Of a stretch of 64,000 bases of DNA, positions 27,346 to 35,876 are shown piece after piece. How positions within the stretch are numbered: position 1 is the first letter of the stretch; every line of letters starts with the position of its first letter. A program made the position numbers and the translations under genes. Origin of the DNA: Flavobacterium sp. KMS (lineage in GTDB: Bacteria > Bacteroidota > Bacteroidia > Flavobacteriales > Flavobacteriaceae); contig NZ_JSYP01000010.1 of assembly GCF_000813005.1 (NCBI RefSeq), forward strand, positions 81,828-145,827. Direction: 5' to 3'. Below the pieces are notes generated by a model that saw nothing but the letters and a program-made list of their open reading frames with translations, ran no database searches and was not told where the DNA came from.

Positions 27346-28497
27346 TTAGTGCAATTCGTGTTTCACTTTTTCAAAAACCACAGCCGTATTACAACCTCCA
27401 AATCCCGAAGCTGTTTTTAGGAATGTCTTGATATTTTTATCTTCATTTTTTTCAATAACATTTATCGATTGACTTACGCCTAATTCATCAAAACCTAATG
27501 AAACAAAAAGCTTGTTTTGGAGCACAGACTCGATGGCAATAACTGTTTCTAATAATCCTGACGCGCCCAATGTATGACCATAAAAACCTTTCAGACTATT
27601 TACAGGAACTGTTCCCATTTCTAATCGGTTGAAAGCGATGGCTTCCATTTCGTCATTAAAAGATGTTGCGGTTCCGTGTGCGGAAATATAATCGATATGT
27701 TCTGGTTTTATTTGTGCTTCGTTCAGGGCATTTTGAATACTTCTGAATAAGCCTTCACCAGTTCTTGAAGGTCCCGAAATATGATTGGCATCGTTTATTG
27801 AACTATCTCCAGTAACTTTTATTTTTGAATTTTTGGCTTCCGCCGAAACTAAAACTGCCGCAGCAGCTTCGCCAAGACTTACCCCAGTTCTGTTTAAAGA
27901 ATACGGTTTGCATGGTAAATTGCTCATTGCCTGAAAAGCATTAAAGCCAGACAAAACAAATTCTGAAACTTCATCGCCGGCAACGATAAAAACGTTGTCG
28001 TAAAGTTCGCTTTGTATTAATCTTTTGGCAACCGAAACGGCTAGAATTCCAGATACACAAGCATTTGAAACTACTATTGGCTGGGTTTTAAATCCAAAAT
28101 AATTAGCTATTGTCTGCGACAAAGTATGCAAATGTGCATTCTGAAAACTCTCTTGCGAATCATTTTTTAATGCAGTAACATTTCCTTTAGTTGTCGAAAG
28201 TATAAAGGCTGTCTTTGAATCTAAATCTATTTTTGAGTTTTTGACAATTGGCTCTAAAGCCAAAATCATCATTTTCTCTAATCTCGAATAGTTGGTTTCG
28301 GAACTAACTTTCGCGAAAGCGGTATTTAGTTTCTCATCATTTATAATGGATGCATAAAAAGGATTTGGCATCAACGATACATCTTCATGCAACTGAATAC
28401 CAGATTCACCACGTAGGATAGTTTCAATGTTTGATGGAACATTAAACCCTAATGGTGTGATGCAATTGGTTTGCGCGATGTAAACTGCTCTTGTCAT
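27346..28497 (-). CDS. Beta-ketoacyl-ACP synthase (pigment cluster, second active KS)
   Basis: The 383 residues have Cys-His-His intact: VVSNACVSGILAV, SAHGTATSFNDEME and FYGHTLGASGLLE. The N terminus (TNCITPLGFNVPSNIETIL) is like KAS I/II of aryl-polyene clusters. It is separated from the thioesterase gene by about 200 bases with two hairpins and repeat words, so it may have its own transcript start or an internal attenuator. Confidence 0.9.
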   Translation of the reverse strand: MTRAVYIAQTNCITPLGFNVPSNIETILRGESGIQLHEDVSLMPNPFYASIINDEKLNTAFAKVSSETNYSRLEKMMILALEPIVKNSKIDLDSKTAFILSTTKGNVTALKNDSQESFQNAHLHTLSQTIANYFGFKTQPIVVSNACVSGILAVSVAKRLIQSELYDNVFIVAGDEVSEFVLSGFNAFQAMSNLPCKPYSLNRTGVSLGEAAAAVLVSAEAKNSKIKVTGDSSINDANHISGPSRTGEGLFRSIQNALNEAQIKPEHIDYISAHGTATSFNDEMEAIAFNRLEMGTVPVNSLKGFYGHTLGASGLLETVIAIESVLQNKLFVSLGFDELGVSQSINVIEKNEDKNIKTFLKTASGFGGCNTAVVFEKVKHELH

Positions 28498-28511
28498 TTT
28501 TATTGTTTTAT

Positions 28512-28538
28512 CCTAACAGGTTTTTAAAACCTGTTAGG
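28512..28538. repeat. Inverted repeat CCTAACAGGTTT / AAACCTGTTAGG
   Basis: A 12-bp perfect stem with a 3-base loop, followed at 28564-28582 by a second weaker stem (CAAGGT/ACCTTG). On the minus strand it lies downstream of the thioesterase gene and upstream of the ketosynthase gene, so it could be an intergenic repeat or an attenuator. Confidence 0.6.
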
Positions 28539-28695
28539 GATCTTGTATTTATTATCATATCTACAAGGTAAAAAAAACCTTGTTGGAAAGCTTTCCTGTG
28601 ATTGTATCTTGTGTTACCTAAAAAGGCACGCAGATTTTACAGATTAAGCAGATTTACACGGATTATTTTTATTTCGTGATAATTCGTGTTTGTTT

Positions 28696-29145
28696 TTACT
28701 TCAATAATCCAACTTTTCGTTTCCATTCCTCATAAAAAGGAGGATTGGTAAGCATTAAATTCCCTTCTTTATTTAAAAATACCTGAGTGGTTTCGCCTGT
28801 GCAGACAATCTCATTATTGGTATTGAAAATTCTAAATCTAAAAATTATTTTTGCGGCAGGAGTATCTACAATACTTGTTTCTACTCGGATGACATCGCCA
28901 TAACGTAAAGATAATTTATGTTCGCAAATAGATTTTACAATTGGGGTTGTATAGCCACTTTCGGCAACATCCAGATAGGTAAGTTTGTGTTTACGCCCGA
29001 AAGCTTCACGACCATCTTCAAAATAAGTTATATAATAGCCGTGCCAAACGATTCCGAGCGCGTCGGTTTCGTTAAAGCGAACTCTAACTTCTTCGGTAAC
29101 TGTTAATGCAATAGCTTCGTTATACTGCTCTTTTCTTCTTATCAT
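28696..29145 (-). CDS. Acyl-CoA/ACP thioesterase, 4-hydroxybenzoyl-CoA thioesterase type
   Basis: The 149-residue hotdog protein has the motif RFNETDALGIVWHGYYITYF, in which the Asp in TDxxG is the usual catalytic residue of the YbgC/4HBT family. It hydrolyses acyl thioesters. In the cluster it could release the finished chain or remove stalled acyl groups. Its start overlaps the end of the ABC permease gene by 26 bases. Confidence 0.87.
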   Translation of the reverse strand: MIRRKEQYNEAIALTVTEEVRVRFNETDALGIVWHGYYITYFEDGREAFGRKHKLTYLDVAESGYTTPIVKSICEHKLSLRYGDVIRVETSIVDTPAAKIIFRFRIFNTNNEIVCTGETTQVFLNKEGNLMLTNPPFYEEWKRKVGLLK

Positions 29146-30403
29146 ATGCTAAGGCAATTGTTGTGGTAATTATAAAAAACAGAAATAATAAACTTATTTC
29201 TGGAATGATTTCTAAGATAGATGCGTTACGTAATAACACATCATAAAATGCATTTAATCCCCAGTTCATCGGTGATGATTTGGCGATAATTTGCATAATT
29301 TTTGGCATTGCAAAAACAGGAACCCAAACTCCTCCAATTGCAGCTAAGATAATAACACTTGTTGCGCCAAAGGGTGCCGATTGTTCTTGTGTTTTGGCAA
29401 CGGTTCCTAATAAAATCCCGAAACCAATAGCTGCAAATCCAGAGAACAACGCAGCGATACTCATTAAAAATAAATGTCCTTCGATATTAAGTGGTGGCAA
29501 ACCAATTTCTGGAAACAGAAAAACAGCAACAGCAACCATCATATAAAACTGAATCATACAAATTACGGAATACGTAATTGTTTTGCCCATCATTACAACA
29601 CGATTTGAAACGGGATTTGTTAATAATCGAACGAAGGTTCCTTGTGTTTTTTCTTTTACAATATTAATCGAAAGCGGAATCACAATAAAGAACATAGCAA
29701 AAAGTGTCCAAGCCGGAACGTTATGTTGTGTCGAATTTGGCAACACTTCTTTGTTGTTTACTCTAGGAACTATTTCTTTGAAAGTGATAAAACTTTTTTG
29801 CTCAAAACTAGCGCTTCCTTCTCCTAGTTGTTCCTGAAAAGCAGTGTATATAGAATGTGTTTCTATTTGCGAGATCATCTTATCGATAGAGTTCATAACC
29901 GCATTCTTGAAACTCATTTGTACCGCAGGGTCAAAGTATAGTTTAACCTCCTTTTGGTTGATTATTTTAGGAGTTTCTGTTTGGGCAAGTGTATCGGTTA
30001 AACCAATGCTGCTCACTATTTTTTGTACATTCTGGTCGATTTTTGCCTGTAAATCTTTACTTAAGTTTTGCGGAATTACAATTGCTAATTGATATTTTCC
30101 TTTATAAACAGCTTCTTTGGCAACAGCCTCGGTTAAAGGAATGTTGTCGATTTGAGTTACTACAGTAAACAGGTTGCTTTTTTGCAAATTATCATAAACT
30201 GTTTTGGCTACTGAACCGTTGTCGTTATTAACGAGAAGAATTTCGATTTTAGAATCGCTTACGGTTTTAAATGTACTATCCTGAATTAAGGTTACGGTAA
30301 TAACAAGTACCAGAGGCATCACAAATAAAATGATTAATCCTCCTAAATCTCTTTTTAGTAAAAGAAATTCTTTCACAACGGACATCCATAGTTTATATAT
30401 CAT
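29120..30403 (-). CDS. ABC-2 type transporter permease
   Basis: The 427 residues have one N-terminal helix (GLIILFVMPLVLVITVTLI), a large outer domain (about 45-230), and five or six C-terminal helices (for example TITYSVICMIQFYMMVAVAV). This is the ABC-2/YhgE-like half-transporter plan. It pairs with the ATPase encoded just upstream, with 11 bases of overlap. An ATG seven codons in (30385) is an alternative start. The pair likely exports the pigment or a lipid intermediate. Confidence 0.9.
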   Translation of the reverse strand: MIYKLWMSVVKEFLLLKRDLGGLIILFVMPLVLVITVTLIQDSTFKTVSDSKIEILLVNNDNGSVAKTVYDNLQKSNLFTVVTQIDNIPLTEAVAKEAVYKGKYQLAIVIPQNLSKDLQAKIDQNVQKIVSSIGLTDTLAQTETPKIINQKEVKLYFDPAVQMSFKNAVMNSIDKMISQIETHSIYTAFQEQLGEGSASFEQKSFITFKEIVPRVNNKEVLPNSTQHNVPAWTLFAMFFIVIPLSINIVKEKTQGTFVRLLTNPVSNRVVMMGKTITYSVICMIQFYMMVAVAVFLFPEIGLPPLNIEGHLFLMSIAALFSGFAAIGFGILLGTVAKTQEQSAPFGATSVIILAAIGGVWVPVFAMPKIMQIIAKSSPMNWGLNAFYDVLLRNASILEIIPEISLLFLFFIITTTIALAYDKKKRAV

Positions 30404-31145
30404 CTCTCAGTTCTTTACCAGTTAATGAAATAAAAACGTCCTCTAGGTTTTGGGCATTTTGTGTATTCGATATTAATCCTGACGGAGTGCCTTGGGCATA
30501 AATTTTCCCTTGGTCAAGTATTGCAATATCACTACAAAAATCTTCCGCCTCAGATAAATGATGCGAAGTATAGATTATAGTAGTTCCGTTTTGGTTGAGG
30601 TATTTTAGGTAATCAATAATAGCATTTTTAGATTGCACATCGACACCAACTGTTGGTTCATCCAGAAATATAATTTTAGGATTGTGTAATATCCCTGCAA
30701 TTAGATTGATTCTTCTTTTCATTCCTCCCGAAAAGGTTTCGATGCGTTTATCGGCAAATTTCAGTAAACCCAAAAGGTCTAAAGTTTCGATTACTTTGTC
30801 TTTTAAATCCTGACCTTTTAAGCCGTACATACTCCCGAAATAATGCAAATTTTCTCGTGCGGTTAGGGTAGGATATAAGGCATACTCCTGAGGAACAACG
30901 CCGATAAATTTTTTTATTTTGGTAGCATTAGTTCCATATGTCATTCCGTTAATTGTAAAAGAACCCGAAGTAGGCTTGACTAAACCACAAAGCATAGAAA
31001 TTAATGTGGTTTTTCCGGCTCCATTTGGACCTAATAAACCAAAAATCTGACCTTCGTTTATAGTAAGCGTTAAATCGTTCAAAGAATACATTTCTGCATT
31101 TTTGTACTTTTTAGAAAGGGATGTTATTTGAATAATGGGTTGCAA
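30393..31145 (-). CDS. ABC transporter ATP-binding protein
   Basis: The 250 residues have all the motifs: Walker A GPNGAGKTT, signature FSGGMKRR, Walker B IIFLDEPTVGVD and H-loop YTSHHL. It powers the ABC-2 permease encoded next to it. The pair resembles drug and lipid exporters, and it lies in the pigment operon. Confidence 0.95.
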   Translation of the reverse strand: MQPIIQITSLSKKYKNAEMYSLNDLTLTINEGQIFGLLGPNGAGKTTLISMLCGLVKPTSGSFTINGMTYGTNATKIKKFIGVVPQEYALYPTLTARENLHYFGSMYGLKGQDLKDKVIETLDLLGLLKFADKRIETFSGGMKRRINLIAGILHNPKIIFLDEPTVGVDVQSKNAIIDYLKYLNQNGTTIIYTSHHLSEAEDFCSDIAILDQGKIYAQGTPSGLISNTQNAQNLEDVFISLTGKELRDDI

Positions 31146-31151
31146 AATATA

Positions 31152-32150
31152 TTAGCTAATTGCTTTTTTTAATTTCTTAAAGAACACTTCTTCTCTATTG
31201 GCAATGTCCAAAAGTTGGTCGGCAATAGTATTGTAAGCATCATTTTTGGCACTTCGGTTTTTGTAGATTCTTGAAGCTTCTACAGCAAAATCTCTCCATA
31301 AATCTCCAATTTGGGTCATTTCTTTCGAAAGGATTTTTAAATCTTCATTGTTTAAAATAACGGCAGCTTCTTGTAAAAAAGCAGCATATATAAAACGGAA
31401 TCCTCCGCCACCAGTTCCTATCTCTTCTTGCATTCGTACCATTTGCGCAAGGTAATGATTGGCCTTTTTGGTTCCGTGTTTAAGAGGCCATTTGCGTATT
31501 TTTCCCGAAACTAGTTTTATTCCTTTAACACCAATAATAGGCATTGGCGCAAGCATATCGCGACAGGTATTTTTTATTCCTTTGATAATTGCACTTTTTA
31601 AATCAACGTTCTCAGGAATATGAATCGGATAATACATTTGCCCTTTTGGAGCAAAAGCACCTTTGGCAAAACGTACTTTGTCTAAGTCGACATGTGTAAG
31701 CGTGGTAACGGTTTCCATTACAGGGTCGCTAATAAGATAATCGGTATCGGTTTTTCCGTAAACCACTAAGTTATGAGCATTGAAATGAAAGCGATATTCG
31801 TCTGGAAAATAAGTTAGGTTGTAAACACCGACTTGTAATCCTGTTGGGATATTATTTTTTAGATTTTCATCTAAAGCTTGGCTTGCTTTGGAAATGGATG
31901 AAAACTTTTGTCTTTTTATTTTTAAATGTAATCTATTGGCAACTCTCCTAAAAATTTGTCCTGGCAAGGTTCTGTAACTTATTGCAGGTGCATAATTAAC
32001 TTTTATAAAAGGCAGGTACACAAAAAAAAGCCCTGAGCCAATACCAAAAACCATAGGTTCACTTAAATTTAAACCGCTGTTTTTTAGCAAATTTGAAGCT
32101 ACTCCATTTTCGCAATGCGCCGATTGATGATGTGTAAAAGTAGTTTGCAT
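31152..32150 (-). CDS. BtrH-like protein (BtrH N-terminal domain plus DUF4872)
   Basis: The 332 residues begin with the BtrH-type sequence HHQSAHCENGVASNLLKNSG, containing His and Cys residues of a papain-like fold, then GIGSGLFFVYLPF. BtrH in butirosin synthesis moves an acyl side chain from an acyl carrier protein to an amino-sugar. By analogy this protein could move the aryl polyene acyl group from ACP to the dialkylresorcinol hydroxyl, the ester bond of flexirubin; that is inference. It is one base from the following small gene. Confidence 0.75.
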   Translation of the reverse strand: MQTTFTHHQSAHCENGVASNLLKNSGLNLSEPMVFGIGSGLFFVYLPFIKVNYAPAISYRTLPGQIFRRVANRLHLKIKRQKFSSISKASQALDENLKNNIPTGLQVGVYNLTYFPDEYRFHFNAHNLVVYGKTDTDYLISDPVMETVTTLTHVDLDKVRFAKGAFAPKGQMYYPIHIPENVDLKSAIIKGIKNTCRDMLAPMPIIGVKGIKLVSGKIRKWPLKHGTKKANHYLAQMVRMQEEIGTGGGGFRFIYAAFLQEAAVILNNEDLKILSKEMTQIGDLWRDFAVEASRIYKNRSAKNDAYNTIADQLLDIANREEVFFKKLKKAIS

Positions 32151-32554
32151 TAATCTGTTTTAAAATTTTTTAATTCGGATACTGTGATTGAAAAAGCATC
32201 AGCATATTTTTGTAAAATGCGGTCATTTAGTTTTGCAAAGATAGCGGGTTTAAAATGCCTTTTTACGCGCCATTTCCACAGACCAACATAATTAGAAAGG
32301 ATTAACAAATCCATTCGGTTCAATTCCATAAAATAGCAAATAGGACTTAGTTCTCCGTTTTTGACTTGCAATTTTGCATCGGCGATGCGTTCGTTTATTT
32401 CATCGATAGAATTAGAAAGTGCAATAGTTTTAGGTTCCCAACCTGTACTTAGAGCTGTAGTATAATTACCGTTTTCGTCGGTTGCATATACAAGCTCTTT
32501 CATATTGTTTTTGGTTAAATTCCCTTGGTCTTGTGGTACTTTTTCTTTTTCCAT
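32150..32554 (-). CDS. Conserved small protein of unknown function
   Basis: The 134 residues are probably cytoplasmic, with no signal or membrane helix. The features are IDEINERIADAKLQVKNGEL and KWRVKRHFKPAIFAKLNDRI. No named family is recognised. It overlaps the BtrH-like gene by one base, so the two are likely translated together, perhaps as partners. Confidence 0.65.
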   Translation of the reverse strand: MEKEKVPQDQGNLTKNNMKELVYATDENGNYTTALSTGWEPKTIALSNSIDEINERIADAKLQVKNGELSPICYFMELNRMDLLILSNYVGLWKWRVKRHFKPAIFAKLNDRILQKYADAFSITVSELKNFKTD

Positions 32555-32566
32555 ATTGTCTTTAAA

Positions 32567-32884
32567 CTATGATATTCCGAACATAAAAGCAGCTGTTATA
32601 AAAGCAAGAATTGTTAAAATGCCCAAATTTGCAAAAGCTGGTTTTTTTCTTTTTTTGATAAATAAATAGATCATTTCAGCAAATAGACCAATACAATACA
32701 TTTGGATAATTAGGAATCCAAAAATGAATAATCCTAAACCACCATCAACATGTCGGTGCATATCTCCGTCACAATGTTTATGAGGATCATATGTAAAACT
32801 CCAAATAAGGAAAAGACTTCCTAGCAATAATGCTAAAATTGCTATTCGTATTAAAACATGAAACAATATCTTTTTTAAATCCAT
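32567..32884 (-). CDS. Small membrane protein of unknown function
   Basis: The frame runs to 32962, but that would overlap the upstream dehydratase gene by 71 bases. The ATG at 32884 starts a 105-residue protein 7 bases after that gene and gives a clean membrane helix (VLIRIAILALLLGSLFLIW). Two more helices follow (FIFGFLIIQMYCIGLFAEMI and LGILTILAFITAAFMF). A His-rich outer loop, DPHKHCDGDMHRHVDGG, could bind metal. The function is unknown. Confidence 0.68.
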   Translation of the reverse strand: MDLKKILFHVLIRIAILALLLGSLFLIWSFTYDPHKHCDGDMHRHVDGGLGLFIFGFLIIQMYCIGLFAEMIYLFIKKRKKPAFANLGILTILAFITAAFMFGIS

Positions 32885-32891
32885 GTTTAAA

Positions 32892-33350
32892 TTATTGCAT
32901 GATTGGATTTGTCTTTTGAATGAACAAATTAATTTCACATTCCAAAAGTTGTGTTTCTTCATGAAAGCTTTCGCAACTCATCGTACATAATGTATAATCG
33001 TCTCCAGCAAATTTAGAAACTAAAGTTGCTCGTGTAATTATGCTCGTGTTCACTTTTGGCAATTCGTATATTTTAAGATTTTTAAGCGTACTGATAAAAC
33101 CAATAACGCTTACATTTTCTTCTTTGTCAGGATTAGCAAAATATTTTTGTGCTACAATAGAAGAGCAGGTTTGCGCCACATTCTCAATTAATCCGGCTTC
33201 GATAAAAATATTCTTGTCGACAAAAATATTATCTTCTTTAATTAAAAAAATGGTTTCTACACTTTGAGCATCTATCGTAAGAATCAAATCTACCATAAGC
33301 ATTGGCTCACGGTGCGGGAGATAATTTCGGATGTCTACTAGAGTGTCCAT
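32892..33350 (-). CDS. ApeP-like 3-hydroxyacyl-ACP dehydratase (hotdog fold)
   Basis: The 152 residues match the ApeP-like hotdog family of aryl-polyene loci: YLPHREPMLMVDLI near the start and IFIEAGLIENVAQTCSSIVA in the central helix. The Glu in LIENVAQ lines up with the catalytic Glu of FabZ, but the GHFPG His is absent (KEDNIFVDKN). It may need a partner subunit. It is followed by a small membrane protein gene and preceded 8 bases away by a paralogue. Confidence 0.8.
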   Translation of the reverse strand: MDTLVDIRNYLPHREPMLMVDLILTIDAQSVETIFLIKEDNIFVDKNIFIEAGLIENVAQTCSSIVAQKYFANPDKEENVSVIGFISTLKNLKIYELPKVNTSIITRATLVSKFAGDDYTLCTMSCESFHEETQLLECEINLFIQKTNPIMQ

Positions 33351-33358
33351 TTGTTATA

Positions 33359-33787
33359 TTATTTAGCCAAAACGGTTTTCATTTGTCCGTTGGCAATTTC
33401 TTCGTTGTTTAAGGTCGTAACAATATCTACCAATGTTATTCCGGCAAATTCTTGTATAATAGTAATCGTCGATTGTATCTCGTCGTTAACATTAGGCAAT
33501 TTCTTTATATCAATTTGCTTTATAGAACCTATATATCCTGTCGGTGCTTTTTCTTGTTTTAAGAAAAAAACATATCCTGTATGTAAAGCCACAGATTGCG
33601 CCATATGTTCTATTAATCCAGCTTCTAAAAAAATTCCGTTTTCTGAGAAAATATTTTCACTTTGAATTTTTAAGCCAGCAACCAAAGAACTTTCATCAAA
33701 TGAAAACATTTTGTCTACCATTACAAAAGGGAACTTTTGAGGTAATAAATTTTCGACTGCTTCTTTATCTAGAATAGGTTTTGTCAT
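33359..33787 (-). CDS. ApeP-like dehydratase paralogue (hotdog fold)
   Basis: The 142 residues have NLLPQKFPFVMVDKMF and GIFLEAGLIEHMAQSVALHT. Here too the Glu (LIEHMAQ) is present and the GHFPG His is missing. In addition the His of the LPHR segment is replaced (LPQK). The pair 32892/33359 probably arose by duplication and may form a heterodimer. It is 3 bases from the darB-like gene. Confidence 0.8.
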   Translation of the reverse strand: MTKPILDKEAVENLLPQKFPFVMVDKMFSFDESSLVAGLKIQSENIFSENGIFLEAGLIEHMAQSVALHTGYVFFLKQEKAPTGYIGSIKQIDIKKLPNVNDEIQSTITIIQEFAGITLVDIVTTLNNEEIANGQMKTVLAK

Positions 33788-33790
33788 GAT

Positions 33791-34924
33791 TTAGCAAACC
33801 GTTAAATACGCATACGCAAATGAGAATCGTCCGCTTTCGGGAACTGATAAAAGAATGCGGTCGCCTACTTTTAATTTTCCTGAGTTCATTAATTCTTCAA
33901 CAGCAAGATAAATGGATGCCGAACCTACGTTTCCAACATTAGCAAGATTCATAAACCATTTTTCATCGGCTATTCCTACATTGTTTTCTTCTAGGTTTTT
34001 CTTTAAACCTTCAACAAAAAAATGAGAAGAAACGTGAGGGATAAAATAATCAATCTGGTCTGCAGTAACGGCATTTTTTGCCATTGCTTCACTCATGCTT
34101 TTTGCGCCCTTAGCCAAGATAAATTCATCTAATAATTTTACATCTTGTTTGATAGAAAATACAGATTCGTTTAACCATTCTTCTGGAGAGTAATCACTCC
34201 AGGGTTTTATCTCGCCAGATTCTAATTTGTCTCCTCCAGCATACATACAAGTCTCTAATTCATAAGCATACGAAAAAGCTTCCATCCATTCTATTTTTAA
34301 GGAAATAGGTCCTCTTGGTTTATTTTCTAATAAAAAAGCACCAGAACCATCGGATAACATCCATCTTAAAAAATCCTTTTTAAAAGCGATTATAGGAAGT
34401 TCTTCCAGATTCTTTAAATTAGAAACTTCTGGATTATATTTTTGAGATAAGAACCATGACGAAACTTTCTCGGATCCTGTACAAACGGCATTTTTTGAAT
34501 TTCCTGATTTAATAGAAAGGAAACCATATTTTAGCGAATTCATTCCTGCGCAGCAAACTCCTGATGAAGAGTTTAACTCAACCGATTTGTTCTTTAGTAA
34601 TCCATGAACCATAGCTGCATGGGATGGTAAAAAAAGATCTGGTGTTGAGGTTCCGCAAGAAAGGACTTCCATATCTTGTGGAGTAAAATCGTTATCAAAT
34701 AATTTTACGATAGCATTATGCGTTAGCTCCGCATTATTATGCGTGCTTTTTCCTTCTTTGTCTATTGCATAATACCTACTTACAATCTTGTTATTGCGCA
34801 AAATAATACGTCTCGCTTTGGAAACGGCATCGTTGATAAGGCCCAAATAGCTTTCCATTTCATCATTTGTGACAGCTTCATTTGGCAAATATTTTGCGGC
34901 TTTTGTAATATATACTTCAAACAT
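33791..34924 (-). CDS. darB: DarB-like ketosynthase III (dialkylresorcinol-forming)
   Basis: The 377-residue KAS III family protein has active Cys125 in SSSGVCCAGMNSL, His in DYFIPHVSSHFF and Asn in LANVGNVGSAS. In F. johnsoniae and other dialkylresorcinol producers, DarB condenses and cyclises two acyl precursors to a cyclohexenone ring. The next gene upstream encodes DarA, which strongly supports the call. It would use a beta-ketoacyl and an enoyl substrate and so supply the alcohol half of flexirubin. Confidence 0.88.
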   Translation of the reverse strand: MFEVYITKAAKYLPNEAVTNDEMESYLGLINDAVSKARRIILRNNKIVSRYYAIDKEGKSTHNNAELTHNAIVKLFDNDFTPQDMEVLSCGTSTPDLFLPSHAAMVHGLLKNKSVELNSSSGVCCAGMNSLKYGFLSIKSGNSKNAVCTGSEKVSSWFLSQKYNPEVSNLKNLEELPIIAFKKDFLRWMLSDGSGAFLLENKPRGPISLKIEWMEAFSYAYELETCMYAGGDKLESGEIKPWSDYSPEEWLNESVFSIKQDVKLLDEFILAKGAKSMSEAMAKNAVTADQIDYFIPHVSSHFFVEGLKKNLEENNVGIADEKWFMNLANVGNVGSASIYLAVEELMNSGKLKVGDRILLSVPESGRFSFAYAYLTVC

Positions 34925-34934
34925 AATATGGGTG

Positions 34935-35837
34935 CTAAACTCCTTGGTAATATTGAGTTTCTTTTTTTATTTTGTTTATTTTAATAGGATATGTAATAAC
35001 GTGCAATATATACACTATTGGGGATATTAACCAAATCGCGAGGAATAAATAAACATTAAATACCTTAAGGAGTACCTTTCTGTTTTTATCATTTCTGGAG
35101 ATTAATCCTGACCATTTGGTAAAAATTTTATTAGCAGTTTTATCTACGGTTACCAAATAAGAACTAATACGAACGGCTGAATTTGCGATTAGTTTAGGTT
35201 GTAGGTCTTTTAAATTATTTTCTTTTAGATTTGAAGCAATAATATCTCCAAATTTTGAGGATTCCTGAATGTCTTTTTCAGATACTCCTGGTAAAGGGAA
35301 AATACCCAAATACTTTTTTTTAACTCCAGAGAACATCCATTCTACAATAGTAATCACACTTATTAAATTGCCAACACGATCTACTAAAGCTACGTTTCCA
35401 ACCAAATTTGCATTGGCTTCTTTTAGTAAAACTTTAATTTTTTCCTGCGCCATAATCCACATATTTCTTGAACCACTTATGGTTACTACAGGAGTATTAT
35501 TTAATATTTTATGTGCTTCGGGACTTTTTAAAAAGGAGTTAATAGGGATAGAAGGGGATAAATACCAAACTTGATAGTTTAATAAAACTAAGTCGAATTT
35601 TGTATTTAATATTTCTTCGGGAACTGGTTTTAATGCTGTTGGGATTTGCCTAAATGACTCAGGAAAAGCATCAAAAAAAGAATCTTTATCCCAAGGAAAA
35701 GGAAAAGGTTTCTCTAATTGTATTTCATGAAACGTTACTTTAAACTCGTCTGAATTCAAGAAAGGTTTCGCTATATTCCGAGCTATACTTTCGAGTTGTC
35801 CAGATTGAGAGTAATAAATAAAAAGAACATTTTTCAT
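34935..35837 (-). CDS. darA: DarA-like dialkylresorcinol condensing/aromatising enzyme
   Basis: The 300 residues start with a flavodoxin-like fold (KNVLFIYYSQSGQLESIARN), followed by FEVPWDK-like HEIQLEKPFPFPWDKDSFF. The C terminus has a probable membrane helix (YLFLAIWLISPIVYILHVI). This matches the protein that I know as DarA, which aromatises the DarB product to a dialkylresorcinol. It lies 10 bases upstream of the darB-like gene. The family assignment rests on sequence memory and context. Confidence 0.85.
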   Translation of the reverse strand: MKNVLFIYYSQSGQLESIARNIAKPFLNSDEFKVTFHEIQLEKPFPFPWDKDSFFDAFPESFRQIPTALKPVPEEILNTKFDLVLLNYQVWYLSPSIPINSFLKSPEAHKILNNTPVVTISGSRNMWIMAQEKIKVLLKEANANLVGNVALVDRVGNLISVITIVEWMFSGVKKKYLGIFPLPGVSEKDIQESSKFGDIIASNLKENNLKDLQPKLIANSAVRISSYLVTVDKTANKIFTKWSGLISRNDKNRKVLLKVFNVYLFLAIWLISPIVYILHVITYPIKINKIKKETQYYQGV

Positions 35838-35876
35838 TTTGGTTGTGGCTTTTGGTTATGGCAAAAGTAATTAATT

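Noticed and set aside
32885..32962. N-terminal extension of the small membrane protein gene
   Set aside because: It would lie within the upstream dehydratase gene and adds a charged, Cys-containing segment; the internal ATG at 32884 fits the operon spacing.
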